Below are positions 17,857 through 25,837 of a stretch of 64,000 nucleotides of DNA, one piece after another. The notes beneath the pieces were generated by a model. The model was not told the DNA's origin and searched no databases. It saw nothing but the letters and a program-made list of their open reading frames with translations. The stretch is from MWDV01 sp002070715. Lineage in GTDB: Bacteria > Verrucomicrobiota > Verrucomicrobiia > Limisphaerales > MWDV01. Each line of letters begins with the position of its first letter. Positions within the stretch are counted from its first letter, which is position 1. The position numbers were made by a program, and so were the translations under genes. The stretch lies in NCBI GenBank assembly GCA_035411585.1, contig DAONTI010000013.1:49341-113340 (forward strand), in the 5' to 3' direction.

Positions 17857-20800
17857 ATGAAACGAATCCTGATCTCACTCGTTCTGTTGGCCACCGCGTG
17901 TGGATGTCTGGCCGCCTTCGAACCGCCGCTGGTGCTGGAAGATCGTCTGGCCCCGTACGAACCCGGCTGGGAAGCGGCGTTGTCCCCCGACTGGGCCGAA
18001 CCCATCCCCCCAGCGCCGGCCGAACCGGAGATTGCCGCGCAGGCTTTTGCCGCGCTCACGCCGGCGGCGCGCCAGCCGCAGGGCGCGTTGTCCGGGCGCA
18101 TTGTCTATATGAACGGCGGGCACGGCTGGACCTACGATCCCAACTTCTCCCCGCCGTGGCGGCTGATGCGCTCCGCGCCTTTGCTGGAGATGAACGAGGA
18201 TTACGGCAACGTGGATCAATTGAATTTCTTTGCCATGTATTGCTTCAACGCCGGGGCGGTGGTCGTGCCCTTCCGTCCGCTCGGGCAACAGACCAACGAG
18301 GTGGTGCTGGATAACGTGTCCCCGGGCGTCACGTTCCAAGGACCGTGGTCGGACAGTGTGTCCACAATTTTTTACGGCGCCCCCGGCGCGTTGCCCTATC
18401 GTTACGCCTCGTTGGCGGCGAGCGAAAGCGCCACCGCCACTTACACACCCAACATTCCGAGGGCCGGTTATTACCCGGTCTATACCTGGGCGCGGCATGG
18501 ATCGGATCGCGGCGACCAGTTGTATCGCATCCGGCATACGGGCGGCGAAACCCAGGTGCGCATCCCCCATTACATGGTCGGCAACGGCTGGATTTATCTG
18601 GGCGAGTATTATTTTAACGCCGGCGCGAATGCGGCTTCGGGATCGGTTGTCATCAGCAACCTGCGCAGCACCTCCACGGGTTCGGTCGTCATTGCCGATG
18701 CCATCCGTTTCGGCAACGGCATGGGATCGGCGGACAATGGCGGGGGCGGTTCCAAATACCCGCGCGAAGACGAAAGCAACCGTTATTGGATCAAAAACAG
18801 CCTGGGACAGGGACAATCAGCCTCGCTCTACGACGGCTCCGGTAACGATGAGAGCGATAGTTGGTCCGCACCGCCCAAGATGACCGCCGAGATGAACCGG
18901 CAGGAGGCGGGCGACATCCATAAACGCATCCACATCGGTTTTCACTCGAACGCCGGCGGTGGCCGGGGTTCGATCGGTTTGATCACCGGCTATCCCACGC
19001 CGTATCAATCGGCCTTGGCGCAATTGATCGGCAAAGAAGTCAATGACGATCTGGTGGCCCTGGGATCGCCTCCGCTGGAAGTGCCGTGGTACAACCGCAG
19101 TTCCTTCACCTACAGCGGCGGCTACTCTGAGATTGATGGCCGGCTCTTTAATTACGAAATGGCGGCCACCATCATCGAGGTCGCGTTTCACGACAACGAA
19201 AACGACGCCAAACTGCTGCGCGATGCGAAGGCGCGCGCCGCCGTCGGCAAAGCCGCCATGCACGCGGTGGTCAAGTTCTTCCATCAATACGACACCAACA
19301 GCCCGGCGCCGCTGGCTTTTCTGCCGGAAGCCCCCACCAACCCGCGCGCCATCGCCGTCAACACCAACGGCCACATCACGCTTTCCTGGACTGCGCCCGT
19401 CAGTCTCGGCGGCAGTCAACCCCCCACCAATTACATCATCTACGTCTCCACCAACGGCTATGGCTTTGGCAATCCCATTTCAGTCGGCAACGTAATCAGC
19501 CGCACCCTCACGCATCTGCCGCCAAACGTGGATTATTATTTCCGCATCTCCGCGGCCAATGCCGGCGGCGAATCCATGCCTTCGGAAGTGGTGGGCTGCC
19601 GGGCCGCCTCGGTTGCCGGTGCGCCCAGGGTGTTGGTGGTCAACGCCTTTGACCGCTTCGATCGCGTCACGAATCCCCGGCAAAACGTCACCCGGCAGCC
19701 GTCGCCTTATGTCGCGCCCAACGCAAACGGGGTCATCGAACGGGTCTGGCCGCGCCGGGTGAATGCGTTTGATTACGTCGTGGCGCACGGCAAAGCGCTG
19801 GCGGCGAACGGACGGGCGTTTGATTCCTGTCAGAACGAAACCATCATCAACAACCAGGTGGCGCTCGCCAATTATCCCATCGTCATCTGGGCGTGCGGCA
19901 ATGAATCCACCGCCGATAAAACCTTCAACAGCACCGAGCAAGCGCGGCTGACCGCCTACCTCAACAACGGAGGCGCGCTGTTTACGTCCGGCTCAGATAT
20001 TGCCTACGACCTCGACCGGCCCTCCGGCCCGACCCCCGCCGACCGCAATTTCATCCGCACCCAGTTGCGGGCCATGTTCGCCAACGACAACACCGGGAGC
20101 TACACCGCCACGGCGGTAACCGGCGCCCTCTTTGCCGGGCGCGCCAGCGCCGGATTCGACAACGGCAGCGCGGGCATCTACTGGGTGCGCACCCCGGACG
20201 GGCTCACGCCCTACGGCGCCGGCGCGAAGGTGGCGTTGAATTACTCCGGCGGCTCCGGCGGGGCCGCCGCCATTCAATACGATGGCTCGGCCGGCGGCGG
20301 GCGCGTGGTGTTCTTCGGTTTCCCGTTTGAAACCATCACCAACCCGGCGCGCCGCACCGAGTACATGCAAAGCATCCTGAATTTCCTCGATCAATCCGCG
20401 CCGGTGGAACAGCCGCCGACGCTGGCGACGCCGCCGGGGAATCTGTCGGTGGTGGCGGGCTCGAACGCCACACTCACCGTCATGGCGTCCGGCACGGCGC
20501 CGTTGAGTTATCAATGGCGGTTTAACGGCGCCAATCTGGCCGGGGCCACCGCCAGCAGTTTCACCCGCGCCAACGCCCAGTTTGCCCATTCCGGTCTGTA
20601 CCAGGTCGTTGTTTCCAACGCCTTTGGCGCGATCACCAGCAGCACCGCCCTGCTCACGGTGACGCTGCCGCCCACTTTGGAAAGGGTGTTCGCGGATAAC
20701 TTTGACGCCAACACGGCGGCCAACTGGACCGTTAACCGTTCCTCCACCGACACCCGGGTGACGTTCAATTACAACTACGCCGCCGATGGCATTCCCGCCG

Positions 20801-22254
20801 CGCCCCACAGCAGCGGCACCACGCGGGGGGTGAAATTCGAGGCCAACATGGTCAACGGCACGGCCGCCGCCATCAACATTTCGCCGGTGGGCCGGAATTT
20901 CATGGGCGACTACCGGTTGCGCTTTGACATGTGGATCAACGCCAACGGGCCGTTCCCCCTGGGCGGAAACGGGTCCACGGAACATTTGACCGCGGGCGTC
21001 GCCACTGCCGGCAACCGGGTGCAATGGACCGGCGCCGGCAGCACGGCGGACGGTCACTGGTTCGCGGTGGACGGCGAGGGACAGGCGTCCGACACCTCCA
21101 CCACGGCGATGAATGACTTTGACGCCTTCAGCGGCACCACGCGGCATGCGGCGGAATCCGGGGTGTTCGCGGCGGGGGTGGCGAACAACACGCGCGGCAA
21201 CGGCCACAGTTATTACGCGACCCCATTCCCCGGCGGCCAGACCGCGCCCGCATGGCAGCAATCCACCTATGCCCAACAGACCGGCGGATTGGCGGTGGGC
21301 ACGGTGGGCCTGGCCTGGCGGGAGGTGATCATCACCAAACGCGGTCGCACGGTGGAATGGTTCATCAACGGACTGAAAATTGCGACGATCAATGAAGCCA
21401 CTTTCACGGGCAACAACATCTTTGTCGGCTATTGGGATTCCTTCGATTCCCTCTCGGACAACGCGGCGTTGAGCTTCGGCTTGGTGGACAATATCCAAGT
21501 GGAACGGTATGTGACCAATACCCCGCCCTACCTGATGAGCCATCCGCTCAGCCAGACGGTGACGCAGGGGAACAACGTGATGCTGACCGCACTCGCGGGC
21601 GGCACGGCACCTTTGACCTATCAATGGCGGCAAAACGGGGTGAACCTCGCGGGCGCCACAGCAAGCAGTCTCACTTGGAACGATGTGCAAATCACGCACA
21701 GCGGGAACTACGCCCTGGTGGTCAGCAATGTGGCCGGCAGCGTCACCAGCGCCGTGGCCACGCTCACGGTGGTGGCACCGCCCACGATCAGCACGCCGCC
21801 CCAGAGTCAAACGGTCCCGACCGGCGGCAACGTCACCTTCCATGTGGTGGCCAGTGGCACCCCGCCCCTGAGTTATCAGTGGCAGTTTGACGGCCAGAAC
21901 ATCGCCGGTGCCACGCAAAGCAGTTTTTCGTTGACCAGCGCGCAGCCGGGCGACGCGGGCACCTACACGGTCGGCGTCACCAACGCGATCGGCGGCGTGC
22001 TCAGCGCCGGCGCGGTGCTGACGGTGCAGCCGCCGGTGCCGTTGCAATTTGTCGGCACGCACATCGAGCCGAACGGCGGCTTGCAATTGGCGATGAGCGG
22101 CGATCCCGGGGTTTACGTGGTGGAATACTCATCCACACTGACCAACTGGAATTTCCTGGCGCAGTTGACCAACGTAACCGGCAACTTCGTGTTCACCGAT
22201 GAACCAATCACCAACCAGCCGGTCCGCTTCTACCGCGTGCGCCCGGCCCCGTAA
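17857..22254 (+). CDS. Large secreted amidase paralogue with Ig-like and LamG-like repeats
   Basis: 1465 residues, a tandem paralogue of the preceding gene, 80 bases away. It has a signal peptide (MKRILISLVLLATACGCLA). It shares the split amidase with GGHGW, MNEDYGN, IGFHSNA and IIEVAFHD, the golvesin-like insert, one Fn3 domain and the amidotransferase-like domain up to about residue 845. It then adds an Ig-like domain (about 853-940, SYQWRFNGANLAGA), a concanavalin/LamG-like domain (about 943-1215, ERVFADNFDAN onward), two more Ig-like domains (about 1222 and 1308, each with a SYQW or TYQW core) and a C-terminal module ending RFYRVRPAP, like its neighbour. The extra modules suggest binding to carbohydrate or surface polymers. 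The Cys before residue 20 could also be read as a lipobox-like site. Function is inferred. Confidence 0.8.
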   Translation: MKRILISLVLLATACGCLAAFEPPLVLEDRLAPYEPGWEAALSPDWAEPIPPAPAEPEIAAQAFAALTPAARQPQGALSGRIVYMNGGHGWTYDPNFSPPWRLMRSAPLLEMNEDYGNVDQLNFFAMYCFNAGAVVVPFRPLGQQTNEVVLDNVSPGVTFQGPWSDSVSTIFYGAPGALPYRYASLAASESATATYTPNIPRAGYYPVYTWARHGSDRGDQLYRIRHTGGETQVRIPHYMVGNGWIYLGEYYFNAGANAASGSVVISNLRSTSTGSVVIADAIRFGNGMGSADNGGGGSKYPREDESNRYWIKNSLGQGQSASLYDGSGNDESDSWSAPPKMTAEMNRQEAGDIHKRIHIGFHSNAGGGRGSIGLITGYPTPYQSALAQLIGKEVNDDLVALGSPPLEVPWYNRSSFTYSGGYSEIDGRLFNYEMAATIIEVAFHDNENDAKLLRDAKARAAVGKAAMHAVVKFFHQYDTNSPAPLAFLPEAPTNPRAIAVNTNGHITLSWTAPVSLGGSQPPTNYIIYVSTNGYGFGNPISVGNVISRTLTHLPPNVDYYFRISAANAGGESMPSEVVGCRAASVAGAPRVLVVNAFDRFDRVTNPRQNVTRQPSPYVAPNANGVIERVWPRRVNAFDYVVAHGKALAANGRAFDSCQNETIINNQVALANYPIVIWACGNESTADKTFNSTEQARLTAYLNNGGALFTSGSDIAYDLDRPSGPTPADRNFIRTQLRAMFANDNTGSYTATAVTGALFAGRASAGFDNGSAGIYWVRTPDGLTPYGAGAKVALNYSGGSGGAAAIQYDGSAGGGRVVFFGFPFETITNPARRTEYMQSILNFLDQSAPVEQPPTLATPPGNLSVVAGSNATLTVMASGTAPLSYQWRFNGANLAGATASSFTRANAQFAHSGLYQVVVSNAFGAITSSTALLTVTLPPTLERVFADNFDANTAANWTVNRSSTDTRVTFNYNYAADGIPAAPHSSGTTRGVKFEANMVNGTAAAINISPVGRNFMGDYRLRFDMWINANGPFPLGGNGSTEHLTAGVATAGNRVQWTGAGSTADGHWFAVDGEGQASDTSTTAMNDFDAFSGTTRHAAESGVFAAGVANNTRGNGHSYYATPFPGGQTAPAWQQSTYAQQTGGLAVGTVGLAWREVIITKRGRTVEWFINGLKIATINEATFTGNNIFVGYWDSFDSLSDNAALSFGLVDNIQVERYVTNTPPYLMSHPLSQTVTQGNNVMLTALAGGTAPLTYQWRQNGVNLAGATASSLTWNDVQITHSGNYALVVSNVAGSVTSAVATLTVVAPPTISTPPQSQTVPTGGNVTFHVVASGTPPLSYQWQFDGQNIAGATQSSFSLTSAQPGDAGTYTVGVTNAIGGVLSAGAVLTVQPPVPLQFVGTHIEPNGGLQLAMSGDPGVYVVEYSSTLTNWNFLAQLTNVTGNFVFTDEPITNQPVRFYRVRPAP

Positions 22255-22263
22255 ACTGACCCC

Positions 22264-23391
22264 ATGAACGTCACGGTCCGGCGACAATCACGGCCGTATC
22301 GCACGGTCACCTTTGACCGCGCGACGAACACCGTCCACCTGATCGAGCAACGACGGTTACCGCACGCGTTCGAGATCGTGGCCTGCCGCGATTATCGGGA
22401 GACCGCCGCCGCCATTCGCGACATGGTGGTGCGCGGGGCGCCCGCCATTGCGGCAACCGCCGCCTACGGTCTGGCGCAGGGCGCCGGCGCTTTTTCCGGG
22501 CGCGGCCTGCGGGCATTCCAACGGCATCTCGACCGCGTGTTCGACACCCTCGCCGCCGCGCGGCCCACGGCGGTGGATCCGGTCAACGTCCTGGCGGAAG
22601 TCCGGACCGCCCTCGCGGCGGGCGCGGGTGTCGCCGAACAACAATCGCTGGCCCTGGCGGCGGCGGAGGAATTCGCCAACCGCAGCGTCGCGGAATGTCG
22701 GGCCATTGGCCGGCACGGGGGCAAACTCATCCGGAACGGCGCGCGGGTGTTGACCCACTGCAACGCCGGCTGGCTCGCGTGCGTGGACGTCGGCACGGCC
22801 ACGGCACCCCTGTATGCCGCCCAGGCGGCCGGACGGCGGTTCCATGTGTTTTGTGATGAAACCCGGCCCCGCTCGCAAGGGGCGGCGCTCACGGCTTGGG
22901 AGCTGGCCCAACAGGGAATTGCGCACGACATCATTCCCGACAACGCCGCGGGCCACCTCATGCAACGCGGGGAAATTGACCTCGTCATCGTGGGCAGCGA
23001 CCGCACGTTGGGGCGCACCGGCGATGTCGCCAACAAGATCGGCACCTATACCAAGGCCGTGCTGGCGCGGCGGCATGGCATTCCGTTTTACGTGGCCCTG
23101 CCCCTCTCGACCTTCGACTGGCAGTTGCGGTCGGCGAAGGACATTCCCATCGAAGAACGATCGGCGGACGAAGTGCTGGGCGCCTGGGGCGTGGTGGCGG
23201 CGCCTAAAGGCCGGCCCCAAAAACCAGGCCGGCCCGTTTACGTGCGCGTGGCGAATCCCACCAGCAGCGTCCGCAATCCCGCGTTTGACGTGACGCCGGC
23301 GGAACTGGTGACCGGCTTGATCACTCCGGTCGGCATCTTCACGCCCAAGACGGTCTGGGCGCGGCGTCGGGAACTGGGTTGGCGTGGATGA
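22264..23391 (+). CDS. mtnA: S-methyl-5-thioribose-1-phosphate isomerase
   Basis: Isomerase of the methionine salvage pathway, converting methylthioribose-1-phosphate to methylthioribulose-1-phosphate; 375 residues. Family motifs: DMVVRGAPAIAATAAYGLA near residue 60, LTHCNAGWLACVDVGTA with the catalytic Cys, DETRPRSQGAALTAWEL, and VGSDRTLGRTGDVANKIGTYTKA with the catalytic Asp. It ends with the expected NPAFDVTPAELVTGLITPVGIF. The start is ten bases after the amidase stop, so it may be co-transcribed, though no functional link is evident. No other mtn gene lies in the window. Confidence 0.95.
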   Translation: MNVTVRRQSRPYRTVTFDRATNTVHLIEQRRLPHAFEIVACRDYRETAAAIRDMVVRGAPAIAATAAYGLAQGAGAFSGRGLRAFQRHLDRVFDTLAAARPTAVDPVNVLAEVRTALAAGAGVAEQQSLALAAAEEFANRSVAECRAIGRHGGKLIRNGARVLTHCNAGWLACVDVGTATAPLYAAQAAGRRFHVFCDETRPRSQGAALTAWELAQQGIAHDIIPDNAAGHLMQRGEIDLVIVGSDRTLGRTGDVANKIGTYTKAVLARRHGIPFYVALPLSTFDWQLRSAKDIPIEERSADEVLGAWGVVAAPKGRPQKPGRPVYVRVANPTSSVRNPAFDVTPAELVTGLITPVGIFTPKTVWARRRELGWRG

Positions 23392-23493
23392 CGGAGACCT
23401 CATTGCGCCGACAACCCCAGCCTGGGCAATGTTTTTCCGGGATGACCCTCGAGCAACCCCGCGCTACTCTGCCGCCAAAGACTTCATCCGCCG

Positions 23494-24294
23494 ATGACCA
23501 CTCCCCGCACTGAAACCGTCTTGATTACCGGCGCCTCGTCGGGCATCGGGCTCGAACTGGCGAAATGTTTTGCCGCCGAAGGTTGCCGGCTCGTGCTGGT
23601 GGCCCGCAACACCGAGGCGCTGCAAGCCCTGGCCGACGAGTTGCGCGCGACGCATGCTTGTGAAACCCGCGTGCTGCCCGCCGATTTGGGCGACCCCGAA
23701 TCACCCGGCCGGATTTATGACACCCTCCAACAAGCGGGCGTGGCCGTGGACGTGCTCGTGAACAACGCCGGCTTTGGCGCGCACGGCGATTTTGCCGCGC
23801 TTCCCCTGCCCCGCCAATTGGAGATGGTGCAAGTGAACGTGACCGCTTTGATGCATTTGACCGGCTTGTTCCTGCCGGGCATGCGGGCGCGCCGCCGGGG
23901 AAGCGTGTTGAACGTCGGCTCGGTGGCCGGCTTTCAACCCGGTCCCGGCATGGCGGTTTATTTTGCGACGAAAGCGTTTGTGCTCTCCTTTGGCGAGGCC
24001 CTGGCGGAGGAACTGCGCGGCAGCGGCGTCACCGTCACCACGCTTTGTCCCGGCCCGACCAAAACGAACTTTGGCAAAGTGGCAAACTTCCGGGGCGGCC
24101 AGCATTTGACCCGTCACGCCATGTCCGCCGCCGCCGTGGCCCGCGCCGGGCACACCGCTTTGCGGCGCGGACGGGTCTTATCCATCCCCGGGCTGACCAA
24201 TCGTTTTCTCACCCTGCTGGTGCGGCTGATTCCGCGGGGAGTTGTGCGCCGGATTGTGCGCTGGGGCAACCACATCCGCCGGGCCGACCGGTGA
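23494..24294 (+). CDS. Short-chain dehydrogenase/reductase (SDR)
   Basis: Classical SDR, 266 residues. The cofactor motif TGASSGIGLELAK is at residues 10-22, LVNNAGFGAHGDF follows, the catalytic Ser is in NVGSVAGFQ, and the YFATKAFVLSF segment gives the Tyr and Lys of YxxxK. PGPTKTNF is the typical post-catalytic loop. It resembles the DltE/YqjQ-type group of short-chain reductases; the substrate is unknown. The C-terminus has a basic helix (RLIPRGVVRRIVRWGNHIRR). It is convergent with the phosphodiester-glycosidase gene and preceded by a 102-base spacer after mtnA. Confidence 0.92.
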   Translation: MTTPRTETVLITGASSGIGLELAKCFAAEGCRLVLVARNTEALQALADELRATHACETRVLPADLGDPESPGRIYDTLQQAGVAVDVLVNNAGFGAHGDFAALPLPRQLEMVQVNVTALMHLTGLFLPGMRARRRGSVLNVGSVAGFQPGPGMAVYFATKAFVLSFGEALAEELRGSGVTVTTLCPGPTKTNFGKVANFRGGQHLTRHAMSAAAVARAGHTALRRGRVLSIPGLTNRFLTLLVRLIPRGVVRRIVRWGNHIRRADR

Positions 24295-24480
24295 GAACGG
24301 CAAGTTTTCTCGTTGCCCGCTGCCCGGCGTCTTCTGGAGTCCAAGATTCTTCAGCAATCCGGGATGACACGGGCGCATCGAAACGAATAGGATCGAGGGC
24401 GCTCCCTCGCCGGGGCAGTTCCCACCCTCAGCCTGTGATCCGACCATCCGCGCGAAGGCCAGCACTCCACTGCCAGCGGC

Positions 24481-25464
24481 TCAGCGCCGTCGCGGCAGCG
24501 GATCGGCGAATACGCCCAGGTGATTGGCCACGCGCCGCTCGCTTTTACCGGAAGGCCGGTTCAACACCACCGGCGACCCCTGGGGGCCTTCAATGACCAG
24601 CGTGGTGCTGCCGCCGCCGTCCAAATTCAACCCGTTGTAGGCGCCCAGTTTCCGGAGCCACTCCGCCGTCTCCGCCGTGCTGGCGCCCTCGCTGTAACCC
24701 GGTTGCCGGCCGTCCACGGTCATGAGAATCAGATAGCGTCCGTCGCGCGAGATGCCCACCGCCGAGCGCGGATGAAAGTCGTGCATGGTGCCGTTGTTGG
24801 TGCCGTTGATGAGCAGCGCGTAAAAACCGCTCAGCCCGTTGTAGGCGCCGCGGGCGTCCACCGGAGACCGCGCGATCCACGCGCGGCGGTTCGTGCTGAT
24901 GAGCAGCGCGTCCCACTGGTTGGGTGGGGAATACAAATCGCCGCGTGACAACGACAAACCGCGCACATCCACCGGTTCTCCCCGTTGTTTGGCGAACACG
25001 TCAAACACCGAACCGTTGAGGGCCACCTGGCATTTGAACTCGGAAAGGAACTCGGAAGTGGTGCGCGCCCCCACGTCTTTGGGTTCGTCGCCATTGGACG
25101 GGGTGACGAGGAAATCAATGCCGCGCGCGCGCAGGTCCACCCGAACCGCGCGCACCTGCAACGGTCGCGGGATGGCGGTGACACCCGAGCACGCTTCCAC
25201 ACCGCGGAAGATCGGAGTCCACCGGGTGATCCGGATTTGTTTGACCGCATCGGTGGGCTTCAGCGCGGGCTTGTTGGTGGTCAGGACACTGGGCGCGCCA
25301 AGCGAACGCGCGCCGGCCGATCCGGCCAACCCGACCGTCAGCACCAAGGCCAGCAACAGCCCGGCCCCTCCAGTTAACCATCTGTTTTGACGCACTCGGG
25401 AGCGGACCCGTCCACTGCGGCGGAAATGTTCGGATAGACAATTGATCTTCAGTTGCATGCGCAT
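24481..25464 (-). CDS. Phosphodiester glycosidase (NAGPA-type) domain protein, exported
   Basis: 327 residues. The N-terminus is basic, followed by one hydrophobic segment (WLTGGAGLLLALVLTVGLAG), so a signal peptide or membrane anchor. The rest matches the NAGPA/DUF2233 fold: VALNGSVFDVF, DLYSPPNQWDALL, AVGISRDGRYLILMTVDGRQPGYSEGAS and the hallmark NLDGGGSTTLVIEG. In the human enzyme this domain uncaps GlcNAc-phosphodiesters; bacterial members act on cell-wall-related sugars or phosphodiesters, and the precise role here is unknown. The ATG at 25464 has AAAGG upstream at good spacing; a second ATG two codons on is possible. It is transcribed alone. Confidence 0.87.
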   Translation of the reverse strand: MRMQLKINCLSEHFRRSGRVRSRVRQNRWLTGGAGLLLALVLTVGLAGSAGARSLGAPSVLTTNKPALKPTDAVKQIRITRWTPIFRGVEACSGVTAIPRPLQVRAVRVDLRARGIDFLVTPSNGDEPKDVGARTTSEFLSEFKCQVALNGSVFDVFAKQRGEPVDVRGLSLSRGDLYSPPNQWDALLISTNRRAWIARSPVDARGAYNGLSGFYALLINGTNNGTMHDFHPRSAVGISRDGRYLILMTVDGRQPGYSEGASTAETAEWLRKLGAYNGLNLDGGGSTTLVIEGPQGSPVVLNRPSGKSERRVANHLGVFADPLPRRR

Positions 25465-25837
25465 GATTCAGCCTTTCGCCTTAACCCGCAAATCTCAAGC
25501 CGCAATTTCGGCCGATCTCAGCGGGAGCGTGGCGGAATGTGATGGTTACGGTCGCTGCAGCGATCGTTCCGGTCGCCGTAGCGCGAGCGCGCTGTTTTGC
25601 CGCTTTAATGCCCGCAGACACAATCACGCGGAAGCGGGCTAAAGCCCGCGCTCCAGTCACGACCACAGTTTCGTTAAACCGCTATTTTTTGCCGCTTGGA
25701 ACTGGAGAGGATTGGGCGGGGCAATAATTTTTCGCCGGGCGGAAAAATCTTCGCCTCCAGAAGCCAGATGCCCGCCGCCAACGCAATGATTTGACGCCTC
25801 CCGCAAAAGCAGGATATTTCAGCCCGCACAAACCAGC
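25465..25837. other. Intergenic region with palindromes, no gene seen
   Basis: 373 bases between the divergent phosphodiester-glycosidase and ccoI genes. It holds several short palindromes (CGCTGCAGCG near 25553, a GCGCGAGCGCGC stretch near 25581, and the REP-like element at 25634). Promoters for both flanking genes must lie here, but I could not single out a convincing pair of sites. Confidence 0.5.
25634..25649. repeat. REP-like palindrome
   Basis: GCGGGCTAAAGCCCGC forms a 7-bp hairpin with a two-base loop, flanked by GCGGAA and GCTCC. Such GCGGGCT-AA-AGCCCGC elements are common dispersed palindromes in high-GC genomes; only one copy was noticed here. Confidence 0.6.

Noticed and set aside
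15674..17878. 734-residue open frame on the minus strand opposite the first large amidase
   Set aside because: Antisense shadow; the plus-strand gene has signal peptide, zinc-site residues and domain structure.
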